Below, one piece after another: positions 24,172-32,352 of a stretch of 64,000 nucleotides of DNA. The position numbers and the translations under genes were made by a program. The notes under the pieces are model-generated. The model did no database searches. It saw nothing but the letters and a program-made list of their open reading frames with translations, and had not been told where the DNA came from. The stretch is from CAITWF01 sp038231575 (GTDB taxonomy: Bacteria; Verrucomicrobiota; Verrucomicrobiia; Opitutales; Opitutaceae). How positions within the stretch are numbered: the stretch's first letter is position 1; every line of letters begins with the position of its first letter. The stretch lies in assembly GCA_038231575.1 (NCBI GenBank), contig JBBRLB010000005.1:1-64000 (forward strand), given 5' to 3'.

Positions 24172-27045
24172 ATGAATGTAACCAACGGCAAACATCTTGA
24201 GCCCGCGCCCTTCGACGCGTGGGCGGTTTTCGATTTCTGGCTGCGCCGCTGGCGCTGGCTCGCGTGCTGGACCGTGATCCTCGCGGTCGCGGGCGGCGTG
24301 CTCGCCCGCCTGAAATGGGGCCGCTCGTTCACCTCGACCGCGCAATTAATCCACTACGAGCCGTCCGCGGTCGACGATACGTTTCATCCGCGGGCCCTCG
24401 CGACGCCGAGCCTCGTCGTGATGCTCCAGGCGCCCAGCTTGTTCGAGGAAGTCGGTTCGCACCTCGAGCCGCGCGTCGCCGCGAAAGATTTGGCCCTGCG
24501 GCTTTCCCTCACGCTCGATCGCAACAACGACGTCGCCACGGTCACCGCGATCGGGAGCTCCGCGGAGGAAACGACTAATCTCGTCAAACGGTTCTGCGAC
24601 GCCGCCATCGCTTACACGAAAACGATGCAACGCCTCGAAGCGACCGAGGCCAGCGAGAGCGTCACCCACCAACTCGCCCAGGTCGAAGCCGAGATCGCCG
24701 CGGCGCGGACGGCGATTCCCGCCGAGAGTGTCGCGGCCGTGACCGCCTTCGCTTCGGTGCCGGAAGCGCCCGCGCCCATCGCCAGCGATCTTCCGGGCCG
24801 CCTGCAAACGGCGCGCAGTCAGCTCGACGATTTGCGGGCGCGCTTCACGGACATTCACCCGCTCGTGCGCGAACAACGCACGCGCGTCACCGCCCTCGAA
24901 GACGAGCAGCGCCGCACCGCGCCCGCGGCCGGCACGCCCACCGCCGCGATGCGCGCGGCGGCTTCCCCCGCGGCGTCCGCCGCCTTCTACGGCCGCATCA
25001 CGCCCGAGGAAGTCGCGATGGGCGAACGCTTCCGCGCGTTGGAAACCAACCGCGCGATCCTCATCGGCCGCCAGCGGGCGATTCAGCCCTTCCGCGAGGA
25101 TCCGCCCGGCTATTTTCGCGTTCTCCTTTCGGCCGGCGCCAATCCCACCCTGCAGCACAATCATCGTTTGGAAATCGTGCTGTGCGCCTGCCTCGGCGCC
25201 TTTTTTGGCCTCGTCGGATCCGCCGGCCAGATCTTGTTGGGCGAATTTCTCGACAACCGCGTGAAGACGCGGGCCGACGTGCGCCGCGTCACCGGCCTGC
25301 CGCTGCTCGCCACCCTCGGCGACTTGAAGCGCATGACGCCGGCGGACCGCGACCAGTGGGCCTTCCGGGCGTGGACCGCGTTGCAGAGCAAGCTGAGTCT
25401 TTCGCCGAACCACGGCGTCGTCTGCGGCATCACCTCCGCGCACAGCGGCGACGGCCGCTCGACGTGGATCAATCTGCTCGCGGGGGCGGCCAGCGCCTGC
25501 GGGTTTCGCGTGCTCACCATCACCGCGCAACCGTCGCCGGAAATCGCCGCCGAACTCGCGCGGCGCGACAAGCGCACTGCGCCGCTCGCGCTGCCGCCCT
25601 CGGCGGAGAGCGTGGCGTTGACCGCCAGCGTGCTTTCCACGCCCAGTCAGATCGTCGCCCAGTTGTCGGGGGCGAACAGCCTGCCACGCGTCGACATTCC
25701 CCTGCCCGGCTGGGTGTGGAACCTCGACCGTCGCACCCAGTGGCACGCCGCGCTCGAAGCCTGGCGCGCGATTGATCACGTGGTGATTTTTGTCGAGCTG
25801 CCGCCGGCGTCGGTTGCCGAGACCGTGCTGCTGGCGGAAAACGTCCCGAATCTCCTCTGGCTCGTGGACAGCAACCGCTCCGACGCCACCGAGACCCACA
25901 GCGATTTGGAAACGCTGCGCGACGCCCGCTGCAATCTCGTCGGCGCCGTGCTCAACCGCGAGCGCGTCGCGCCGTTGCGCGGCCGCTTCAGCCGCTGGTT
26001 CGGCAGCAGTGCCGTGTTGTTCTTCCTCGGGCTGGGTCTCGCCTTCACTCCGCCCAAGGCCTCGGCCGCCGTCGCGGAGCCCGCCATTGTGATGGCCGAT
26101 ACGGCTCCCGCCGCACCCGCCGCGTTCGGTGTCGTCGATCCCAGCGTGCGGGCGAACTGGCAGAAGCGCCTGACGCTCGGCGCCGGCGATGTGCTGAATT
26201 TTTATCTCTTCGGTTCGCCCGAACTCACCCGCAACGAAGTGCCGATCGGTCCCGATGGGCGCGTCTCTTATCTCGAGGCCGAAAACATCGCAGCGGCCGG
26301 GCTCACCGTGGACGAACTTCGCGAACACCTGAATGACGAGCTCGGAAAATTTCGCCGCACGCCACAGGTCTTCGTCACGCCGCAGTCCTATAACAGCAAA
26401 CGCTACTACGTGCTGGGCACCGTGGTGCTGAAGGGGTTTTTCCCACTCGACCGGCCCATTACCATTCTCGAGGCCGTCGCGCGCGCGCATGGTTTCGAGA
26501 CCGGCACGTCCCGGGGCGACGTAATGGAAACAACCGATTTCGCGAAAAGCTTCATCGCTCGCGACGGCCAGCATCTGCCCGTGAATTTCGAAAAACTTTT
26601 CCTGCGCGGTGACCTCTCGCAGAACATCGCGCTCGAGCCCGGCGACTATCTCTACTTCCCCCCCGCCGCCTCCGGCGCGATCTATGTCCTCGGTGAAGTC
26701 CGCACGCCTGGCTCGGTGGTCTTCGACGCGGACACCAATGTCCTCTCCGCCATCGCGACGCGCGGCGGCTTCACCCAACGCGCGTGGAAAAAACACGTCC
26801 TCGTCGTGCGCGGTTCGCGCGACCACCCCGAGGCGTTCAAGGTCGATGCGCAGGGCGCACTGACCGGCAACGCCGCAAATCTCGCCCTCCAACCTGGCGA
26901 TCTCGTCTACGTCAGCAACCGTCCGTGGATTCGCGTCGAGGAGCTGCTCGACCGCGCGACCTCCGCGTTCGTCGAGGCCGCCGTCATTTCCTGGACTGGC
27001 GTGCATATCGGCCTCGGCGGGACCGGACCTGTCATCGTGCCATGA
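24172..27045 (+). CDS. Wzz/BY-kinase-like protein fused to a Wza-like polysaccharide export domain
   Basis: 957 residues combining parts that are usually two proteins. Membrane helix 1 is about residues 27-47 (RWLACWTVILAVAGGVLARL). A periplasmic Wzz-type coiled-coil domain follows (LQTARSQLDDLRARFTDIHP). Helix 2 is near 330-360. A cytoplasmic P-loop region near 415-600 has only a degenerate Walker A, SAHSGDGRST at about 422-431, with arginine in place of the catalytic lysine. Helix 3 is near 610 (VLFFLGLGLAFTPP). The last 290 residues are a polysaccharide-export/SLBB region (LTLGAGDVLNFYLFGSPELT, YYVLGTVVLKGFFPLDRPIT, IYVLGEVRTPGSVVFDADTN). Three helices place the export part in the periplasm, which is consistent. 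No C-terminal tyrosine cluster remains. The start at 24172 gives a normal cytoplasmic N-terminus. Confidence 0.88.
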   Translation: MNVTNGKHLEPAPFDAWAVFDFWLRRWRWLACWTVILAVAGGVLARLKWGRSFTSTAQLIHYEPSAVDDTFHPRALATPSLVVMLQAPSLFEEVGSHLEPRVAAKDLALRLSLTLDRNNDVATVTAIGSSAEETTNLVKRFCDAAIAYTKTMQRLEATEASESVTHQLAQVEAEIAAARTAIPAESVAAVTAFASVPEAPAPIASDLPGRLQTARSQLDDLRARFTDIHPLVREQRTRVTALEDEQRRTAPAAGTPTAAMRAAASPAASAAFYGRITPEEVAMGERFRALETNRAILIGRQRAIQPFREDPPGYFRVLLSAGANPTLQHNHRLEIVLCACLGAFFGLVGSAGQILLGEFLDNRVKTRADVRRVTGLPLLATLGDLKRMTPADRDQWAFRAWTALQSKLSLSPNHGVVCGITSAHSGDGRSTWINLLAGAASACGFRVLTITAQPSPEIAAELARRDKRTAPLALPPSAESVALTASVLSTPSQIVAQLSGANSLPRVDIPLPGWVWNLDRRTQWHAALEAWRAIDHVVIFVELPPASVAETVLLAENVPNLLWLVDSNRSDATETHSDLETLRDARCNLVGAVLNRERVAPLRGRFSRWFGSSAVLFFLGLGLAFTPPKASAAVAEPAIVMADTAPAAPAAFGVVDPSVRANWQKRLTLGAGDVLNFYLFGSPELTRNEVPIGPDGRVSYLEAENIAAAGLTVDELREHLNDELGKFRRTPQVFVTPQSYNSKRYYVLGTVVLKGFFPLDRPITILEAVARAHGFETGTSRGDVMETTDFAKSFIARDGQHLPVNFEKLFLRGDLSQNIALEPGDYLYFPPAASGAIYVLGEVRTPGSVVFDADTNVLSAIATRGGFTQRAWKKHVLVVRGSRDHPEAFKVDAQGALTGNAANLALQPGDLVYVSNRPWIRVEELLDRATSAFVEAAVISWTGVHIGLGGTGPVIVP

Positions 27046-28100
27046 AAAATTTCTTTCCCCTCTCCGCCGCGCTCACGCTCGCGGGCCTGGCCGCGTTCTT
27101 CTCCGGCTGTGAAATTCTCCCGCTCCCCGCGGCGCGCACGGGCGACCCGGTCGCGTCCGTCGCGGCCTTCGCCTCGGTCCAAGCCGCCCCGACCGCCCCG
27201 CTCGATCCCGCACTGCTGCGGCCGGGTGACTCGACCTTCCGCCTCGGTCCGGGCGACCAACTCGACCTTGAAATCATGGGCGACAACTCGACCCGCGCCA
27301 CCGTCACGGTCGGCCCGGACGGAAAAATTTATTACTACATGCTGCCCGGCCTCGACGTCTGGGGGCTCACGCTGTCGGAAACCCGCGCCCGCCTCGCCGA
27401 TGGTTTGGGGAAATACATCCGCGAAAAACCCGTGGTCTCGCTCACGCTGCGTGTCGTCACGAGTCGCCGCGTCTGGGTGCTTGGGCGGGTCAACAGTCCC
27501 GGGATCTACACACTGGGCGGCCCGACGACGTTGCTCGACGCCGTCGCGCAGGCCGGGGGAAACTCCGCCGGCAACGCGGACTTGTCACACAGCTTCATCA
27601 TCCGGCAGGGCCGCGTGCTCCCGGTGGACTTCCAGCAACTCCTGCACGACGGTGCCCTTTCGCAAAACGTCTATCTGCAGCCGGACGATTTTATTTTCCT
27701 GCCTTCCGCCCGCACGCCGCAAGTCCACATTCTGGGCGCGGTCGTCCAGCCGCACTCGGAAAGAATGAGCGGCGCGCTCACGGTGGTCCAAGCCATCGCG
27801 TTGTCCGGTGGGACCGAGCGCGACGCGTGCCTCACCAATGTCGCCATCGTCCGCGGTTCGCTCGCGCATCCGCAAATCGCGATCGTCGCCGTCGATCAAA
27901 TTTTGCGCGGCCAGGCGCCGGATGTCCGCCTGGAGCCGAGCGACATCGTGTTCGTGCCCTACGCGCCCGAGCGCGTGCTCACGCGCTATGTGAATCTGAT
28001 CCTCGACACGTTTGCGCGCACCGTCGGCGTGAATGCGGGCGCCCGGATTATCACGGGCAACGCCGCCCCCATCGGCGTCGGCGTGAATATCTCGCCGTAG
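27042..28100 (+). CDS. Wza-like outer-membrane polysaccharide export lipoprotein
   Basis: 352 residues. A lipoprotein signal peptide ends LAAFFSGC with lipidation at C23. The Poly_export domain begins FRLGPGDQLDLEIMGDN, followed by SLBB-type domains (WVLGRVNSPGIYTLGGPTTL; VHILGAVVQPHSERMSGALT). The C-terminal segment LTRYVNLILDTFARTVGVN may be the amphipathic helix that crosses the outer membrane in Wza. It overlaps the fusion gene by 4 bases, which supports a physical complex: the fusion's periplasmic export part probably docks with this outer-membrane ring. Confidence 0.9.
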   Translation: MKNFFPLSAALTLAGLAAFFSGCEILPLPAARTGDPVASVAAFASVQAAPTAPLDPALLRPGDSTFRLGPGDQLDLEIMGDNSTRATVTVGPDGKIYYYMLPGLDVWGLTLSETRARLADGLGKYIREKPVVSLTLRVVTSRRVWVLGRVNSPGIYTLGGPTTLLDAVAQAGGNSAGNADLSHSFIIRQGRVLPVDFQQLLHDGALSQNVYLQPDDFIFLPSARTPQVHILGAVVQPHSERMSGALTVVQAIALSGGTERDACLTNVAIVRGSLAHPQIAIVAVDQILRGQAPDVRLEPSDIVFVPYAPERVLTRYVNLILDTFARTVGVNAGARIITGNAAPIGVGVNISP

Positions 28101-28124
28101 TGAGCGCGTCCCGCTCTCCGAGGG

Positions 28125-28238
28125 CGTCGAAACCGTGGGACTGGCTCTGCGAGCCAGTCTGAGTTTCACGGTGATTCGCCACTCAAACTCAGGGCGGTTC
28201 CGAGAGCCACCCCCACCGCGGAACAGGGTTTTCGACGG
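28125..28238. repeat. Nested inverted repeats between wza-like and sigma genes
   Basis: Three layers of dyad symmetry are seen. CGTCGAAACC (28125-28134) pairs with GGTTTTCGACG (28228-28238) with one bulge. Inside lie the perfect hairpin ACTGGCTC-TGC-GAGCCAGT (28140-28158) and the pair CTGAGTTT (28159-28166)/AAACTCAG (28185-28192). There is no T-run. It could be a processed RNA structure, an attenuator or a REP-like element; no second copy was noticed in the window. Confidence 0.55.
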
Positions 28239-28318
28239 CCTCTCAGATCCAGACATCGGGCAAATTGCCCGGGCGGGCAGCGGCGAGCGACCTGCGGGCT
28301 CCGGCTTCCGTTGAGTGT

Positions 28319-28335
28319 AGGACTTCACCCCATAT
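28319..28335 (+). promoter_or_regulatory. GG-N6-CCCCAT motif copy
   Basis: AGGACTTCACCCCATAT ends 32 bases before the ECF sigma gene start. CCCCATAT matches the sigma-32 -10 pattern known from Escherichia coli, and GTTGAG lies 12 bases upstream of it; that resemblance is weak at the other copies. Confidence 0.45.
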
Positions 28336-28366
28336 TCGCCGCGAGGACCCTGCGGTAATCTGCGGC

Positions 28367-29116
28367 ATGGTGGCCTCCAACTCGTTCTCACGCACCGTCC
28401 GTGCGGTCCGCTCCACTCCCGATCGCGTCGCGCGGGCGAATGCCTCGCGCACTGAGGCGCTGCACGACGCTGAGCTCGTGCGCCGTTTCAACGCTGGCGA
28501 CGAAACCGCCTTCGTCGAAATCATCACCCGCTATCGCGAGAAAATGTATGTCATCGCGCTCTCGGTGCTGCACAACACCGCCGACGCCGAGGAAATTGCC
28601 CAGGACACCTTTATCCGCGCGCATCGCGGACTCGCGCGTTTCCGCGGCGATTCGGCGCTCTCCACCTGGCTCCATCGCATCACCCTCAATCTTTCCCGCA
28701 ATCGCTATTGGTATTTTTTCCGCCGCAGCCGGCACAACACGCAGTCGCTCGACTGCGCGATGAGCGCCGACAACACCTCCACCCTGGCGAGCCTGATCGC
28801 CTGCGAGGCGCCCAGCCCCGTGCAGGAAGCCGCCACCTCTGAGTTCACGGAACTCGTGGCCGAATGCATGACGCGCCTCGGGGCCGGTCATCGCGAAATC
28901 CTCACGCGGCGCAACGTCCTGAATTTGTCCTACGAGGAGATCGCGAAATCCTTCGGCATCAGCATCGGCACCGTGAAAAGCCGAATCGCGCGCGCGCGCA
29001 ATAATCTCCGCGTGCTCCTCGCCAAGGCCTGCCCGGAATTTCCCGCCGATGCTTCACCCAACGAGTGGTTCACCACTCAACGCCACACCGGCCAGCTCGA
29101 AATCGCCTGCGCTTAA
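28367..29116 (+). CDS. RNA polymerase sigma factor, ECF subfamily
   Basis: 249 residues. Region 2 is FNAGDETAFVEIITRYREKM, then SVLHNTADAEEIAQDTFIRA and GDSALSTWLHRITLNLSRNR. Region 4 is LGAGHREILTRRNVLNLSYE followed by EIAKSFGISIGTVKSRIARA. About 35 N-terminal residues precede region 2. The chosen start (28367) gives MVASNSFSRTVRA; an open frame to 28265 is not supported by family length. No anti-sigma gene is directly adjacent, but the STAS and RsbW-like proteins downstream could act on it or on another target. It follows the export genes and precedes a glycosyltransferase. Confidence 0.9.
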   Translation: MVASNSFSRTVRAVRSTPDRVARANASRTEALHDAELVRRFNAGDETAFVEIITRYREKMYVIALSVLHNTADAEEIAQDTFIRAHRGLARFRGDSALSTWLHRITLNLSRNRYWYFFRRSRHNTQSLDCAMSADNTSTLASLIACEAPSPVQEAATSEFTELVAECMTRLGAGHREILTRRNVLNLSYEEIAKSFGISIGTVKSRIARARNNLRVLLAKACPEFPADASPNEWFTTQRHTGQLEIACA

Positions 29117-29186
29117 CCCGACGCCAACAGTTTCCCGGTCGTTGCCCGGCTCCTCCCTCTTCCCTCCCACGTTCGATTTTCCAGCG

Positions 29187-30407
29187 ATGAGACTGCTCTT
29201 TGTTCACGAACGAATCGGCGCCCTCGGCGGCGCCGAAGCCAACGTGCTTGTGACGGCCGGCGAGCTGCGCCGCCGCGGACATTCGGTCGGCCTGGCGCAC
29301 GGTCGCAGCACGGGTCAGGGCGAAGCCGAGTGGCAGGAAATTTTCCCGCAGCGCTTCGCCCTTGAGGCGGCGACCGGCGGCGCCGGGTTGCAACAAGCGC
29401 TCGCGGAATTTCAGCCCGACGTCGTTTATCTCCATAAATTCTCCGATCCGACGGTGCTCGCCACGCTGCTCGCCTCCGATCGGCCCGTCGTCCGCATGGT
29501 CCACGACCACGACCTCTACTGCATGCGCGGCTACAAATATAATTATTTCACCCGCCGCGTCTGCCATCGCGCCGCGTCCGCCTATTGCGTGTTTCCCTGC
29601 GGCGCCTCGGTCGCGCGCAATTCCACCGGCGGCTTCCCGCTCCGCTGGGTCAGCTACGGCGACAAACGCCGCGAAATCGATCTCAACAAAAATTTCGGCC
29701 GCCTGATCGTGGCCTCGGACTACATGCGCCAGGAACTGCTGCGCAACGGCTTTTCCCCGGAGCAGATCGAGATCCACGCGCCGGTGCCGCGCGCGGTCGC
29801 GGCGGCGGACACGCCGACCTTCGGCGACCGCAACCTGATCGTCTACGCGGGCCAGATCATCCGCGGCAAGGGCGTCGATGTTTTGCTCGAGTCGCTCGCG
29901 CAGGTCACCGTGCCGTTCGAATGCGTGATTCTCGGCGACGGCAGCCAGCGCGCCGAGTGCGAGCGGCTCAGCGCGCGCCTCGGCCTCGAGCGCAAAGTCA
30001 TGTTTGAGGGCTTCGTGCCTCAGGCACGCATCGCCAGCTATTATCGCCAGGCTTCGCTCGCGGTCATGAGTTCCCTCTGGCCCGAGCCGTTCGGCGCCAC
30101 GGGCCTCGAGGCCATGCGCTGCGGGCTGCCGGTCGTGGCGTTTGATGCCGGCGGCATCAAGGAATGGCTCCTCGATGGTGTGAACGGTTTTCTGGTGCCG
30201 TGGATGGACCGCCCGAAATTCGCCGCGCGCGTCGATCAACTTCTCCTCTACAAACCGCTCGCCCGCCGCCTCGGCGACAGCGGCCGCACGCTCGCCAACG
30301 AGCGTTTCAATTTTTCCAGCTACGTCGATGGCCTCGAGGATCTTTTCGTTCGCACCGCCGCCACCCCGCCCGCCGTCCGCCCCCAACTTCAGGGAGCCAC
30401 CCGATGA
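29187..30407 (+). CDS. GT4-family glycosyltransferase
   Basis: 406 residues, GT-B fold: MRLLFVHERIGALGGAEANV (acceptor side), then NLIVYAGQIIRGKGVDVLLE and the donor-site segment SSLWPEPFGATGLEAMRCGL with the E-x7-E pattern. Cysteine-containing HDHDLYCMRGYKY and RVCHRAASAYCVFPC are unusual and could bind metal or simply be structural. The start at 29187 follows a clear family N-terminus; the frame upstream is the sigma-gene overlap. Its stop overlaps the sugar transferase start by 4 bases. Confidence 0.9.
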   Translation: MRLLFVHERIGALGGAEANVLVTAGELRRRGHSVGLAHGRSTGQGEAEWQEIFPQRFALEAATGGAGLQQALAEFQPDVVYLHKFSDPTVLATLLASDRPVVRMVHDHDLYCMRGYKYNYFTRRVCHRAASAYCVFPCGASVARNSTGGFPLRWVSYGDKRREIDLNKNFGRLIVASDYMRQELLRNGFSPEQIEIHAPVPRAVAAADTPTFGDRNLIVYAGQIIRGKGVDVLLESLAQVTVPFECVILGDGSQRAECERLSARLGLERKVMFEGFVPQARIASYYRQASLAVMSSLWPEPFGATGLEAMRCGLPVVAFDAGGIKEWLLDGVNGFLVPWMDRPKFAARVDQLLLYKPLARRLGDSGRTLANERFNFSSYVDGLEDLFVRTAATPPAVRPQLQGATR

Positions 30408-31138
30408 AAAACCACCCGTCCCACCCGATCAGCCCGCGCCTGCTGGAGCGCTTCGCCCTATTTCAGAGCGGTCTCGGCTTATGGAAGCTCAAACGCCGGC
30501 TCGCCCTGCGCCGGCTCGCGTGGCGCTGGTTCGTGGAAGGGGCCGATGTCTTGAAACGCACCCTCGACATCGTGGGCAGCGCCGCCGCGTTGCTTTGCCT
30601 GAGCCCGCTGTTGATTCCCGTCGCCTTGCTCGTGCGCCTCGATGGCGGCCCGGTCATGTTTCCCCAGGTGCGCGTCGGCCGTTTCGGCTGCACGTTCAAG
30701 ATGTATAAATTCCGCTCGATGCGCCCCGACGCCGAAAAACTTCTCGCGGCCCTGCTCGCCGCCAACCAGCACAGTGGCGGCATCACCTTTAAAATCAAAA
30801 ACGATCCCCGCGTCACGCGCATCGGCCATTACCTGCGCCGCTTCTCGATCGATGAGCTGCCCCAGTTCTACAACGTCCTGATCGGCGACATGTCGCTCGT
30901 CGGGCCGCGCCCGCCCGTGCCGCGCGAAGTCGCCCTCTATTCGATTGCGGATCGCCGCCGGTTGTCGGTCAAGCCGGGGATCACCTGCACCTGGCAGGTC
31001 GGCGGCCGCTCCAATCTCGATTTTCCCGAACAAGTTCAGCTCGACGTGGACTACATCGAAAGCCAGAGCCTTGGTCAGGATGTCAAAATTCTCGCGAAGA
31101 CCCCCAAAGCCGTGGTCTTCGGCCCGGGTGCCTATTGA
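30404..31138 (+). CDS. Undecaprenyl-phosphate sugar phosphotransferase (WcaJ/RfbP-like)
   Basis: 244 residues, the bacterial sugar transferase domain that starts repeat-unit synthesis by moving a sugar-1-phosphate onto undecaprenyl phosphate. Motifs: KRTLDIVGSAAALLCLSPLL (membrane re-entrant hairpin), VGRFGCTFKMYKFRSM, ITFKIKNDPRVTRIGHYLRR, FSIDELPQFYNVLIGDMSLV, GPRPPVPREV and SVKPGITCTWQVGGRSNLDF. It lacks the N-terminal multi-helix domain of full-length WcaJ, as in the minimal PglC/EpsL-type forms. It has tight coupling on both sides (4-base and 1-base overlaps). Confidence 0.93.
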   Translation: MKNHPSHPISPRLLERFALFQSGLGLWKLKRRLALRRLAWRWFVEGADVLKRTLDIVGSAAALLCLSPLLIPVALLVRLDGGPVMFPQVRVGRFGCTFKMYKFRSMRPDAEKLLAALLAANQHSGGITFKIKNDPRVTRIGHYLRRFSIDELPQFYNVLIGDMSLVGPRPPVPREVALYSIADRRRLSVKPGITCTWQVGGRSNLDFPEQVQLDVDYIESQSLGQDVKILAKTPKAVVFGPGAY

Positions 31139-32046
31139 TGAAAACTCTCCTCATCTGTCCTTCTTATCGCTTCGCCCTGCCGCAACTGGTCGAGCATGGC
31201 CCGCTCGCCATCGCGCCGATTCTGGGCGAATGCGTCGCCAGCCACTGGATTGAATATCTGGCCGGGCTGGGCGCCACGCACGTGCAGATCGTCGCCGCCG
31301 ATCGCGCGGACCAAGTTCGCGCCACGCTCGGTGACGGCGCCCGCTGGGGTGTGCGCCTCGAGGTGCTCGCGGTCAGCGTCGAGCCGACGCTCGCCGAGGC
31401 CACCGCGCGCTATCGCCCCACCGGCGAAGCTGGCTGGCTGCCCGCGCCCCACGAGATCGTGTTCATGAATCATCTGCCCGGTTGCGAAGGCGTGCCGCTG
31501 TTCTCCAGTTACGCCACGTGGTTCGCCGCGTTGCTCGCCTGGATGCCGCGGGCCATGACGCCGGCCCGCATCCGCGTGAGCGAGATCAGCCCGGAAATCT
31601 GGGTCGGTCGTCGGGCGCATATTTCCCCGACCGCCCAGTTGATCGCCCCTTGCTGGATCGGCGATCAGGTTTTCATCGAGCCCGGTGCCATCGTCGGCCC
31701 CGGCGCGATCATCGAGGATCGCTCGGTCATCGAGAACGAGGCCCGCGTGGTGCATAGTTGGGTCGGACCGGACACCTTCGTCGGCCCGATGACCTCCGTG
31801 GTCTCCTCGCTCGCGTGGGGCCGCACCCTGACCAACTGGCGCACGGACTCCGCGCTGCAGGTGCCCGATCCGTTCTTGATGTGTTCGCTGTCGTCCGCCG
31901 CCCTCACTCCGGCGTTCGAGCCGTTCGATCGCCGGACGCGCGCGACCGCCACGCGACCGCTGACGAGCTGGCTGCCGTCGTGGCCGGCGTCGATTCCGCG
32001 TCCCGCCCCCTCCAATCCGCCGGTTAGCTCGGCCTCGTCCTTATGA
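31138..32046 (+). CDS. Degenerate sugar nucleotidyltransferase with left-handed beta-helix
   Basis: 302 residues. The N-terminal half resembles the NTP-transferase fold (PILGECVASHWIEYLAGLGA, then THVQIVAADRADQVRATLGD) but lacks the GxGTRLRPLT nucleotide-binding signature. The middle carries hexapeptide repeats of a left-handed beta-helix (RRAHISPTAQLIAPCWIGDQ, VFIEPGAIVGPGAIIEDRSV). The last 50 residues are proline/serine-rich. It may be a sugar acyltransferase-like or scaffolding relative of GlmU/RmlA-type proteins rather than an active pyrophosphorylase. It overlaps the sugar transferase stop by 1 base and the STAS gene by 4 bases. Confidence 0.75.
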   Translation: MKTLLICPSYRFALPQLVEHGPLAIAPILGECVASHWIEYLAGLGATHVQIVAADRADQVRATLGDGARWGVRLEVLAVSVEPTLAEATARYRPTGEAGWLPAPHEIVFMNHLPGCEGVPLFSSYATWFAALLAWMPRAMTPARIRVSEISPEIWVGRRAHISPTAQLIAPCWIGDQVFIEPGAIVGPGAIIEDRSVIENEARVVHSWVGPDTFVGPMTSVVSSLAWGRTLTNWRTDSALQVPDPFLMCSLSSAALTPAFEPFDRRTRATATRPLTSWLPSWPASIPRPAPSNPPVSSASSL

Positions 32047-32348
32047 AAATTGAAAACCTTGGCACCAGCCTGACCATCTCCGAAATTCCGGAGCTGACGG
32101 CAGTGAACTCCGCCAGCTTTCGCGACCAAGTCAGCGCCGTCCTCCCCGCCGAACTCGGCGTGATCGAGATCGATCTGTCGAGCACGCGCTTCGTGGACAG
32201 CAGCGGGCTCGGCGCACTGTTTGCGCTCTATCGTGCCACCGCCCAGCGCAACGGCGTGGTCCTGCGGATCGTCAACCCGCGCCCCGAAATCCGCCAGTTG
32301 CTCGAACTCACCCAAATGCAGCAGCTCTTCGAAATCGTTCAGCGCTGA
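32043..32348 (+). CDS. STAS-domain anti-anti-sigma factor (SpoIIAA/RsbV-like)
   Basis: 101 residues, a complete single STAS domain. The phospho-acceptor motif is FVDSSGLGALFALYRA, where the serine pair at about residues 57-58 is the expected phosphorylation site. In partner switching the unphosphorylated form binds an RsbW-type kinase and frees that kinase's other partner. It directly precedes the RsbW-GAF-PP2C gene (4 bases between them), so the two form a minimal switch. It is encoded within the exopolysaccharide operon (ATGA overlap with the upstream gene). Confidence 0.92.
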   Translation: MKIENLGTSLTISEIPELTAVNSASFRDQVSAVLPAELGVIEIDLSSTRFVDSSGLGALFALYRATAQRNGVVLRIVNPRPEIRQLLELTQMQQLFEIVQR

Positions 32349-32352
32349 GTTC

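Noticed and set aside
24346..27006. 886-codon open frame on the minus strand
   Set aside because: It is the antisense shadow of the exopolysaccharide fusion gene. Its translation is rich in R, G, H and E with no domain, while the plus-strand frame has clear motifs.
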